Positions 1-6,603 of a DNA stretch of 19,263 nt are shown piece by piece. This stretch comes from CAZYVA01 sp964650695 (lineage in GTDB: Bacteria > Bacillota > Clostridia > Lachnospirales > Lachnospiraceae). Both the position numbers and the translations under genes were made by a program. Every line of letters starts with the position of its first letter. The stretch's first letter is position 1. Where the stretch lies: positions 1 through 19,263 of the forward strand of contig CAZYVA010000028.1 in NCBI GenBank assembly GCA_964650695.1, read 5' to 3'. The notes below the pieces were generated by a model, which was not told the DNA's origin, did not search any database, and was given only the letters and a program-made list of their open reading frames with translations.

Positions 1-76
1 ACACGAAGCGGCATATAGCCTTCAAAGAAGGCGGGCTGTGGCTTATAGGAAGAGGGGCTGTTCCACCCCCGATCCA
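1..76. other. Sequence downstream of the first ABC operon
   Basis: This short stretch follows the permease stop on the minus strand. It holds a small perfect inverted repeat, GCCTTC-AAA-GAAGGC at 18-32, but no T-run follows it in the direction of transcription, so it is at best a weak terminator candidate. No coding signal is visible. Confidence 0.4.
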
Positions 77-1333
77 TCATTCCCTCCGCAGCGCCTCGAT
101 CGGGTTCAGGTTTGCCGCCTTGATCGACGGTATCAGCCCGAAGACCAGCCCGATCACCATCGAGAACGCCACCGACCCGATGATCGCCGGTATGCTGATC
201 GCCACAGGTGAGCCGGAAATCCTTGAAATCACCTGTGCAAGGACGATCCCTGACAGGACGCCCAGCACACCCCCCAGGCTTCCCAGCACCGCCGCTTCCG
301 TCAGGAATTGAAGCAGGATCCGCTTTTTCCTCGCCCCGATCGCTTTTTTAAGCCCGATCTCCCGCGTCCTCTCCGTCACCGATACAAGCATGATATTCAT
401 GACGCCAATCCCGCCAACCAAAAGGGAAATGCTGGCAATCCAGATCAACTGCCGGTTCGCCCCCTCGCTGAGCGCCTGCAGGCTCCGTACCGTCTCCATG
501 ATATCCACGGCCTGGTAGCTCTGCCCTGTCTGGCTGAACCTGCTGTTTAAAGCCTTTTCCGCCTCCTGCCCTACGGCGCTCATGGCATCGGTGTTTGCCG
601 CCTTTACCGCGACATTCTGCACTTCGTCAAAATTGTAGATGATCGGCCAGCTTGTTTGCGGCATGAACACTTTTCCGTAGCTTTCTTCCACATACGTGTA
701 ATAATCGTCGATCGTTTCGATCTGCATCTGCGCGGCCTCTTCCTCCTGCACCGTCCCGATGACGGTAAACGTCTCCCCCTGGATCTCCAGGACTTTCCCT
801 ACCGGGATTGCATCGGGGAACAGGGCGGATACCGCGTTGCTGTCGATGATGACCGTTTTCCGGTAATTGTCAAAATCCTTCTCCGTGAACATTCTCCCCG
901 ACACAAGCCGGTAGCCGCACATGCTTATATAATTCATCGACACCCCGTAAACCTCCGCTTCCTCCAGCGTATGGTCCTGGTAGTAGATATCGCTGATGCC
1001 GGATCTGTACACATAAGAGGCCGCGTCCTCCACGTCGTCAAGTTTCCGGATATTTTCCAGATCCGTCTCCTCGACCAGGGGGATGGCCGCCGAAGCCGAC
1101 GCCCCCGCCCCCTCCTCTGCCGTGACGTCCTCCACGTCCTGGGACAGCTCAATATTGACAATATTGCTGCCCGACCCGACCAGGCTCTCCTTGATCTGTT
1201 CATTCGTCCCTTTGATCGTTGACACGATTGCGATGATCGCCGCAATCCCGATCACGATGCCCAGCATTGTCAGGGCGGAACGCAGCTTGTGCAGCCAAAT
1301 CCCCTGGAATGCCAGGCGCATATTCTCCTTCAT
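77..1333 (-). CDS. MacB-like ABC transporter permease (FtsX family)
   Basis: Inner-membrane permease of a MacAB/LolCDE-type exporter. About 418 aa. An N-terminal membrane segment (about residues 17-40, SALTMLGIVIGIAAIIAIVS) follows a basic start. A long extracytoplasmic MacB_PCD-type domain (about 45-295) comes next, then three C-terminal membrane segments in the FtsX arrangement, with the hallmark VGGIGVMNIMLVSVTERTRE and the terminal NPIEALR typical of MacB permeases. I chose the ATG at 1333 because AAGGTGG lies just upstream; a longer reading from a TTG at 1357 has no better site. It is the last gene of a four-gene operon, 66 nt after adaptor B. The substrate cannot be told from sequence: this family exports peptides, lipoproteins, antimicrobials and toxins. 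Family call firm, function open. Confidence 0.9.
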   Translation of the reverse strand: MKENMRLAFQGIWLHKLRSALTMLGIVIGIAAIIAIVSTIKGTNEQIKESLVGSGSNIVNIELSQDVEDVTAEEGAGASASAAIPLVEETDLENIRKLDDVEDAASYVYRSGISDIYYQDHTLEEAEVYGVSMNYISMCGYRLVSGRMFTEKDFDNYRKTVIIDSNAVSALFPDAIPVGKVLEIQGETFTVIGTVQEEEAAQMQIETIDDYYTYVEESYGKVFMPQTSWPIIYNFDEVQNVAVKAANTDAMSAVGQEAEKALNSRFSQTGQSYQAVDIMETVRSLQALSEGANRQLIWIASISLLVGGIGVMNIMLVSVTERTREIGLKKAIGARKKRILLQFLTEAAVLGSLGGVLGVLSGIVLAQVISRISGSPVAISIPAIIGSVAFSMVIGLVFGLIPSIKAANLNPIEALRRE

Positions 1334-1399
1334 ATCCGCCACCTTACCCGGCCCCAAACCCCACGGTTTTATGCCGGCGCGTTTCCAAAGCAGGATGCT

Positions 1400-2947
1400 T
1401 TATTCATAAAGCTCATCCACCTCGGAAATTTTTGTCTTTGCACCCTCTCTGATCCCTTTCCCATACGGGAACGCAATATGGTCTTCCAAATCCACGCCGC
1501 TTTTGATCTCGGCAATGCTGCCATCTATGATTTTCCCGACTTCCACGCGGCGTTTCCTGAGTTGTTTTTTCTCATCCGCCAGGTAAACATAGCTGCTTCC
1601 ATTCTCCTGCCGGACAAACGCCGTATCGATCAGCACGGCGCCGCCATCCTCTTCTTCATCAAAATGAAGCTCTACCTCCTCCCCGGAAGTAAGCTCCACA
1701 TCATCCTGGATCTCTGCAGAGAATGCATAGTAAGAAGTAGTCCCTTCAAAGGAAAAATCCATCAATTCCGACGTATCTTCCGGGTACTCCGAGATTTTCT
1801 GCACCTCCGCCTCAAATTCCTCCCCCGTCATATAATCCTCGCCCAGGAGAACCGTTCCGACGTCTACTTCTTCCAGCGTATACTCGTCCAGATCCCCTTC
1901 CACGTACAGCCTGCCCTCTCCTTGCACAACCAGAAGATCGTCCTCCTCGTCGCCTTCCATAGAGACGACCCCGTTGATCCGGCTCGTCACTGTTTTTTCT
2001 TCCAATTTCCGGTTGAGCTGGGCGATCGTCAGGTCATTCCTCAAAATCTCCAAATTGGTCTCCTGAAGCTCCGATTTTTTTTCGGAGACATACTCGTCTA
2101 TATCCTCCTTTGTAAATCCTTCCTCCTCATCCTCCACAGCCCCGGTGTCCCCACGGGCCTCGGCCCCGGCGGTGTCCGACGTCTCCCCGGCGCTGTCCGC
2201 CGCGCCCTCCAAAGAGCCGTCCGTCTCTGCTGTCTGTGCTAAAAAAGCTGTGCTGGCATCCGCCGTTTTGCCGAGGGAATCCGCAGCCATGCTACCGCTG
2301 CCCGTACCCTCCGTGCTGCCGGTGCCGTCCACACTTCCTGTATTTGCTGTGCCGCCCGTATCCGCAGCGCTTCCCGTACTCTCCGTGTTGTTTGTATCCG
2401 CAGCGCTTCCCGTACTCTCCGTGCCGCTTGTATCCGCAGCGCTTCCCGTACTCCCACTGCTTCCGCCACTGCCGCTTCCATCTGCTTTCCCGCCTGAAGA
2501 ACGGACCGGGGCATTTTTCACAGCCGCTTCAATGGCATCCGCTTCCGCCTGCAGGTACTTTTTCGGGTGTGCGATCTGTTTGTCCAGGGTCTTTACCCGA
2601 AGCTCCAGGATCTGTTTATTCAACTCCGCGCCGGTCAGGTCAAGCTCCGTCATCGTCATATCGTATTCAAGAAGCTTATCCCCGATTTCTACGGTATCGC
2701 CATCCTCTACGTAAACCTTCTTGATTGCCCTCCCGCCTGCCATATTGATCTTCTGGGTCGTCTCCTCCGTGACCGTCCCATAAACCACCGCTTCCTCTTC
2801 CCAGTCTTCTTCGTTCAGCTCCTCTACGCTGTATACATTGACCCGTTGCGCGGAAAAGCGGCGGTATCCCCATACACCCAATGCCGCTAACGCGGCGATG
2901 CCCACTACAATAAGGGTAAGGATCAAATTGTTTGTCTTTTTTTGCAT
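1400..2947 (-). CDS. HlyD/MacA-like efflux adaptor B with a long Ser/Gly/Thr insert
   Basis: Membrane-anchored adaptor (membrane fusion protein-like) of the ABC exporter, 515 aa. Residues 8-28 form a single N-terminal membrane anchor. The first lipoyl half-motif is around 70-95 (GGRAIKKVYVEDGDTVEIGD) and the second around 322-329 (SRINGVVS). Between them two helical segments (about 100-147 and 278-320) should form the usual coiled-coil hairpin. Its tip is replaced by a roughly 130-residue Ser/Gly/Thr/Ala/Asp-rich insert (148-277) containing 12-residue repeats. The C-terminal half carries the beta-barrel and membrane-proximal regions. The ATG lies within the 3' end of the ATPase gene (25-nt overlap), suggesting translational coupling; a GGAG sits about 10 nt upstream. 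It is the second adaptor in this operon. Gram-positive adaptors of this kind act at the outer face of the single membrane. Confidence 0.87.
   Translation of the reverse strand: MQKKTNNLILTLIVVGIAALAALGVWGYRRFSAQRVNVYSVEELNEEDWEEEAVVYGTVTEETTQKINMAGGRAIKKVYVEDGDTVEIGDKLLEYDMTMTELDLTGAELNKQILELRVKTLDKQIAHPKKYLQAEADAIEAAVKNAPVRSSGGKADGSGSGGSSGSTGSAADTSGTESTGSAADTNNTESTGSAADTGGTANTGSVDGTGSTEGTGSGSMAADSLGKTADASTAFLAQTAETDGSLEGAADSAGETSDTAGAEARGDTGAVEDEEEGFTKEDIDEYVSEKKSELQETNLEILRNDLTIAQLNRKLEEKTVTSRINGVVSMEGDEEDDLLVVQGEGRLYVEGDLDEYTLEEVDVGTVLLGEDYMTGEEFEAEVQKISEYPEDTSELMDFSFEGTTSYYAFSAEIQDDVELTSGEEVELHFDEEEDGGAVLIDTAFVRQENGSSYVYLADEKKQLRKRRVEVGKIIDGSIAEIKSGVDLEDHIAFPYGKGIREGAKTKISEVDELYE
2117..2506 (-). 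repeat. Low-complexity insert with 36-bp tandem repeats inside adaptor B
   Basis: Codes for about 130 Ser/Gly/Thr/Ala/Asp-rich residues at the expected tip of the adaptor coiled coil. Near-identical 36-bp units start at 2358, 2394 and 2430, with a decayed copy just before 2358. Each encodes 12 residues of the pattern TESTGSAADT plus two variable residues. The unit is a multiple of three, so copy number can change without a frameshift. Confidence 0.85.
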
Positions 2948-3813
2948 CTTTTTTTCTCCGCCGTCCTTAAGATCCCGTCCCGGATCGTGACAATCTTCCC
3001 CGCATGCTGCGCGACTCCCCTGTCATGTGTGATAACCAGTATCGTAACCCCTTCATCGTTTAATTCCCGGAACAATTGCATGATCTGGCTGCCGGACCTG
3101 GAATCCAAAGCCCCCGTTGGCTCATCCGCCAGAAGTATCTGCGGATGGTTCACGATCGCCCTCGCAATCGCAACCCTCTGTTTCTGCCCGCCTGACAGCT
3201 TCGTCACTTTAAAATCCACCCTGTCGCCAAGCCCCATGCGCTCCAGGGCCTTTACCGCAATGCCTCTGCGCATTTTCGGCGGCACGCCTGCGTAGACCAA
3301 CGGCGTCTCAACATTCTGTACCGCCGTCTGCCTCGGCATAAGCTCAAAATTCTGAAAGACAAACCCAATCTTCTGCAGCCGGATATCCGCCAGCATATTG
3401 TCCGTACACCGGCCGATATCGATCCCGTCCAGTATGTATTCCCCGCTTGTCGCCTGATCCAGGCATCCGATGATATTCATCAATGTCGTTTTCCCTGACC
3501 CGGACGGACCCATGATCGCGACATATTCCCCTTTTCTCATGGAAAAATCCACATCATGGAGGACATGCACCGGCTCGTTGTCCTGCGTGTAATCTTTATT
3601 GACATGCACAAGCTTCAGGAATGGAGCCGCCCTATTCGTGCGCTTCTGCGCCGGATCCGCTTCCAGGGGGCGCCGTTTCCCCGTCCCCGGCGCTTTCTGT
3701 CCCCTCGGCTTGTCCGGCTTCCCCGGCGCTTTCTGTCCCCTCGGTTTGTCCGGCTTCCCCGGCGCTTTTTGTCCCTTCCGTTTGTCCGCTTTCCTCGGTT
3801 CCCTCTGTTCCAT
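2923..3813 (-). CDS. MacB/LolD-type ABC transporter ATPase with basic N-terminal extension
   Basis: Cytoplasmic ATPase that powers the exporter. From the ATG at 3813 it is 296 aa. The nucleotide-binding domain starts near residue 65 and shows Walker A GPSGSGKTT, Q-loop VFQNFELMP, signature LSGGQKQR, Walker B ILLADEPTGALD and H-loop ITHD, all intact. The start at 3813 is supported by AGAGGA about 6 nt upstream; no ribosome binding site precedes the domain itself. This start gives a 64-residue Lys/Arg/Pro/Gln-rich leader containing repeats of KPDKPRGQKAPG. The leader is encoded inside the 3' end of the upstream adaptor gene in another frame (182-nt overlap). Usual family members are about 220-250 aa and lack such a leader. 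An open frame continues upstream to 3936 but without a better start. Function firm; start moderately sure. Confidence 0.88.
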   Translation of the reverse strand: MEQREPRKADKRKGQKAPGKPDKPRGQKAPGKPDKPRGQKAPGTGKRRPLEADPAQKRTNRAAPFLKLVHVNKDYTQDNEPVHVLHDVDFSMRKGEYVAIMGPSGSGKTTLMNIIGCLDQATSGEYILDGIDIGRCTDNMLADIRLQKIGFVFQNFELMPRQTAVQNVETPLVYAGVPPKMRRGIAVKALERMGLGDRVDFKVTKLSGGQKQRVAIARAIVNHPQILLADEPTGALDSRSGSQIMQLFRELNDEGVTILVITHDRGVAQHAGKIVTIRDGILRTAEKKRCKKRQTI

Positions 3814-5200
3814 TGATTTCCTCTGTCCGCATACCCGCCTCATATCCATCGGCCGGGTAGGCAATCTTATCCTCCGCTTCCAGCCCCAAATCGATCTTAT
3901 AATGGGAGGTTGCCGCATGGTATTCCCCAAGGACAACCGTTTTTTTCACAAGCTTCCCCCGGCGATCCGCCAGCACGTAAGGATCCGTATCCTTGTCGCA
4001 GATGTAAGATTCGTCCAGCCATATGCCGTCCTGTTCCTCACTCTGCCCCACATCCTTTTCCACATAGACATGCTGGCCCAGCAGCAAGTCCTGCGAGGAT
4101 TCCAGGCTGATATAAAAAGCATAATTCGTGGAAGTCGTCATGCTTTCCTCAAAGTCATCGGGGACGTCTTCTTCCCCGGTATAAAGATCCATATCCTCTT
4201 CCGTGAACGCCTCCTCAGATCCGTCCCCTTCCTCGGACCCGTCCCCTTCCTCGGACCCGGATCCGCCTTCCATGCTGGAGACGCTCCCTTTCCAGACCTT
4301 TGCGCTATCCGTCCGGGAATGCACCAGCATAGGGTCCCCTTCGGCAATATCGTTGTAATTCTGCTCGTTGATCTGGCACTTTACCTGGTAATCCCCGATC
4401 CCTGTAATGGTGATGAACGCCCCGCCGGTGTCAACGCTTTCCGCCTCATCGTCCCCGTAGTCCCCGTAATCCGCGTCATCTTCATAATCCTCGTAATCCG
4501 CGTCATCTTCATCCTCCGCATCGGACACAGAACTACCTGAAAGACTGGAACTGTTTGTGTAGCTGCTTACTTTCGTGACCATCCCGTCGATCTCGCTCGT
4601 CACGACCGGATCGACCTTGTTCGCTTTTAAATCCTCCACCGTTTCCGCCTGCTGCTCTTTTTCATATTCCTTTTTCTTAATGTCATTCTGCACCACCTGG
4701 ATCTGGAGCGTATACGAGAGTTTTTCCGAGGATTCCGCCATGGATTTCTCTTCCTCCAGCTCCTTGACCTCGCTTTCCAGATCAGCGATATCTACATCAT
4801 ACTGCTGAAGGTCAATCTCCGCCTCCGTCAGTTCTTCATTCATGGAAGCTTCCGTATATGCGAAAAGTTCCGTACCGGCCGTCACAATATCGCCCTCTTT
4901 GACATATACCTCCTCGATATCCCTCGTTGAATCCCTGCTTACCGACCAGCTTTTCTGGCTTTGGACAACACCGGCGTACCGGTTCTGGTTCCCGTTTTCC
5001 GTTTTCATCAGGTTTTGAATACTGATTACAGGAACCGTATCCTCCGATCCTGCGCTGAGGCGGTGCAGCAGCGTACCGGCCGCCAGGACCGCCGCCAGGG
5101 CCGCCAAGCCGATCCCGATGGTTCTTTTTTTGAGCCGCCATTTTCCTCTGTCCGCTTTCTTTTTCCTCCTGCGGCTTGCCCTTTTTTCATTGATTTCCAT
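3632..5200 (-). CDS. HlyD/MacA-like efflux adaptor A, first gene of the operon
   Basis: Membrane-anchored adaptor, 522 aa. A strongly basic N-terminus (RRRKKKADRGK) precedes a membrane segment at about 27-45. A first lipoyl-like strand set lies at about 95-115 (VYVKEGDIVTAGTEL), a coiled coil at about 120-195, and a second lipoyl half near 200-210 (SEIDGMVTKV). Two acidic low-complexity segments interrupt the beta domains: a Glu/Asp/Tyr run at 228-256 and GSEEGD repeats at 312-330. The C-terminal tail (about 463-522) is Glu/Gly/Ser/Thr-rich with three 12-residue repeats (like EAGQTEGTESAG) and overlaps the ATPase gene in another frame. A promoter-like sequence lies directly upstream. An AAGGA lies about 15 nt before the ATG, farther than usual. 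This is the first of two adaptors in the operon. Confidence 0.85.
   Translation of the reverse strand: MEINEKRASRRRKKKADRGKWRLKKRTIGIGLAALAAVLAAGTLLHRLSAGSEDTVPVISIQNLMKTENGNQNRYAGVVQSQKSWSVSRDSTRDIEEVYVKEGDIVTAGTELFAYTEASMNEELTEAEIDLQQYDVDIADLESEVKELEEEKSMAESSEKLSYTLQIQVVQNDIKKKEYEKEQQAETVEDLKANKVDPVVTSEIDGMVTKVSSYTNSSSLSGSSVSDAEDEDDADYEDYEDDADYGDYGDDEAESVDTGGAFITITGIGDYQVKCQINEQNYNDIAEGDPMLVHSRTDSAKVWKGSVSSMEGGSGSEEGDGSEEGDGSEEAFTEEDMDLYTGEEDVPDDFEESMTTSTNYAFYISLESSQDLLLGQHVYVEKDVGQSEEQDGIWLDESYICDKDTDPYVLADRRGKLVKKTVVLGEYHAATSHYKIDLGLEAEDKIAYPADGYEAGMRTEEINGTEGTEESGQTEGTKSAGEAGQTEGTESAGEAGQAEGTESAGDGETAPPGSGSGAEAHE
3685..3804. repeat. 36-bp tandem repeat, coding in two frames
   Basis: Three close copies start at 3685, 3721 and 3757, with a decayed fourth near 3793; the unit begins CCCCGGCGCTTT on the plus strand. 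In the adaptor A frame the unit encodes an acidic 12-mer (EAGQTEGTESAG type). In the ATPase frame it encodes a basic 12-mer (KPDKPRGQKAPG type). Confidence 0.88.
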
Positions 5201-5240
5201 TCTTTTGACCCAAATCCTTACTGAAAAGCTTTATCGCTTT

Positions 5241-5269
5241 ATGATAGCTCTTTTCCCTTGTATTTACAA
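5241..5269 (-). promoter_or_regulatory. Promoter-like -35/-10 for the first ABC operon
   Basis: On the minus strand TTGTAA (5269-5264) is followed after 17 nt by TATCAT (5246-5241). Match to the housekeeping consensus is 4/6 and 5/6. It lies about 40 nt before the adaptor A start, in the only AT-rich part of the tgt-adaptor A spacer. Confidence 0.5.
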
Positions 5270-5307
5270 CCCTTTTTGCTGTCATTTCCGCCGATGCGGT
5301 TCACGGT

Positions 5308-6456
5308 TCACGGCCCACAGGCCCTCTGCTTTCCGCCTGCCAATGCCTCCATCATCCCTTGCTTAAACGCCCGGTAACGTCCTTGCTCGATCGCTTCCCT
5401 GATCTCCTTCATCAAGCGGTTGTAAAAATACAGGTTATGCAGCACGCACAGCCGCATCCCCAGCATTTCCTTCGCTTTCAGAAGATGGCGGATATACGCC
5501 CTTGAATACGTCCTGCACGCCGGGCACTGGCATCCTTCTTCAATCGGGCGCCCGTCCAGCTCATATCTCGCATTGAACAGGTTCCGTTTCCCCTGCCGGG
5601 TGTACACATGCCCGTGCCGCCCGTTCCGGCTCGGATAAACACAGTCGAAAAAGTCTACGCCCCGCTCAACTGCCTCCAGGATGTTTTCCGGCGTCCCTAC
5701 GCCCATCAGGTAAACCGGCTTATCCTGCGGCAGGTACGGGATGACCGCCTCCAGCACCCGGTACATTTCCTCATGCGATTCCCCTACCGCAAGCCCGCCA
5801 ATGGCATAACCGTCCAGGCCAAGCTTTGCGATCTCCTGTGCGTGGCGGATGCGGATATCCTCGTAAATACCGCCCTGGTTGATGCCAAACAACATCTGCT
5901 TCGGGTTCATCGTACCCGTCAGGCGGTTCAGGCGGTCCAGCTCCTCTTTGCAGCGCACAAGCCACCGGGCGGTCCGGGCCACGGAGCTTTCCATATATGC
6001 CCGGTCCGCCACGCTGGACGGGCATTCGTCAAGCGCCATCGCTATCGTGGACGCCAGGTTCGACTGTATGCGCATGCTTTCCTCCGGCCCCATGAAGATT
6101 TTCCGGCCGTCAATATGCGAATGGAAATACACACCCTCTTCCCTGATCTTACGCATCCCGGCAAGGGAAAACACCTGAAAGCCGCCGGAATCCGTCAGGA
6201 TCGGCCTGTCCCACGCCATGAACCGGTGCAGCCCGCCCAGCTTTTTCACGACCTCGTCCCCCGGCCTGATGTGGAGATGGTATGTGTTGGAAAGCACTAC
6301 CTGCGTCCCGATCTCCCGCAGATCCGTGGACGCCACCGCGCCCTTGATCGCCGCGGCGGTTCCCACATTCATAAAAACAGGCGTCTCAATGACGCCATGG
6401 ACGGTATGCAGCCGCCCTCTCCTGGCCTGGCCGTCTCTTTTCACAATCTCATACAT
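5308..6456 (-). CDS. tgt: Queuine/preQ1 tRNA-guanine transglycosylase
   Basis: Exchanges guanine-34 in the wobble position of GUN-anticodon tRNAs (His, Asp, Asn, Tyr) for the queuosine precursor preQ1 in bacteria. 382 aa, the normal length. Visible landmarks: TDSGGFQVFSL with catalytic Asp89; GGLAVGE at about 220-226; FDCVYPSRNGRHG with the nucleophile Asp271; and a zinc site formed by Cys309, Cys311, Cys314 and His340 (CQCPAC followed by VLHNLYF). The ATG at 6456 is preceded by AGGAAGGG at good spacing and gives the conserved start MYEIVKRDG. It lies 143 nt downstream of the L,D-transpeptidase on the same strand. No queuosine biosynthesis genes are nearby, so the context adds little. Identification is firm. 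Confidence 0.97.
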   Translation of the reverse strand: MYEIVKRDGQARRGRLHTVHGVIETPVFMNVGTAAAIKGAVASTDLREIGTQVVLSNTYHLHIRPGDEVVKKLGGLHRFMAWDRPILTDSGGFQVFSLAGMRKIREEGVYFHSHIDGRKIFMGPEESMRIQSNLASTIAMALDECPSSVADRAYMESSVARTARWLVRCKEELDRLNRLTGTMNPKQMLFGINQGGIYEDIRIRHAQEIAKLGLDGYAIGGLAVGESHEEMYRVLEAVIPYLPQDKPVYLMGVGTPENILEAVERGVDFFDCVYPSRNGRHGHVYTRQGKRNLFNARYELDGRPIEEGCQCPACRTYSRAYIRHLLKAKEMLGMRLCVLHNLYFYNRLMKEIREAIEQGRYRAFKQGMMEALAGGKQRACGP

Positions 6457-6510
6457 AAAAGTTCCCTTCCTGGTTCATCCCGCGCCATCCGTACAGATGA
6501 TTGATGGCAG

Positions 6511-6603
6511 TGATGGTTGTGGCCCGGATCCGTAATTAAGAATATCCTGCTTGGACATACAAGGCAGGCCAAAAGGATGGTCAGGACCCGGAGCCGTAAT
6601 CAA
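6511..6603. repeat. Imperfect 29-bp direct repeat between the L,D-transpeptidase gene and tgt
   Basis: Copy 1 (6511-6539) and copy 2 (6575-6603) agree at 22 of 29 positions, sharing GATGGT, CCCGGA and CCGTAAT. Copy 2 includes the transpeptidase stop codon. Between them, 6546-6568 can form a hairpin (CCTGCTTG with CAAGGCAGG, one bulge). There is no T-run, so it is not a standard terminator. Confidence 0.6.

Noticed and set aside
1334..1357. TTG start of the first permease, 8 codons upstream
   Set aside because: The ATG at 1333 is preceded by AAGGTGG and gives the usual short cytoplasmic N-terminus.
2334..2466. Possible CRISPR array at the 36-bp repeats
   Set aside because: The 36-bp units are contiguous with no spacers and lie inside a coding frame. 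No cas genes are present.
2239..2724. Long frames in several directions over the Ser/Gly-rich insert of adaptor B
   Set aside because: GC-rich repeats leave all frames open. Only the adaptor frame continues into recognisable domains on both sides.
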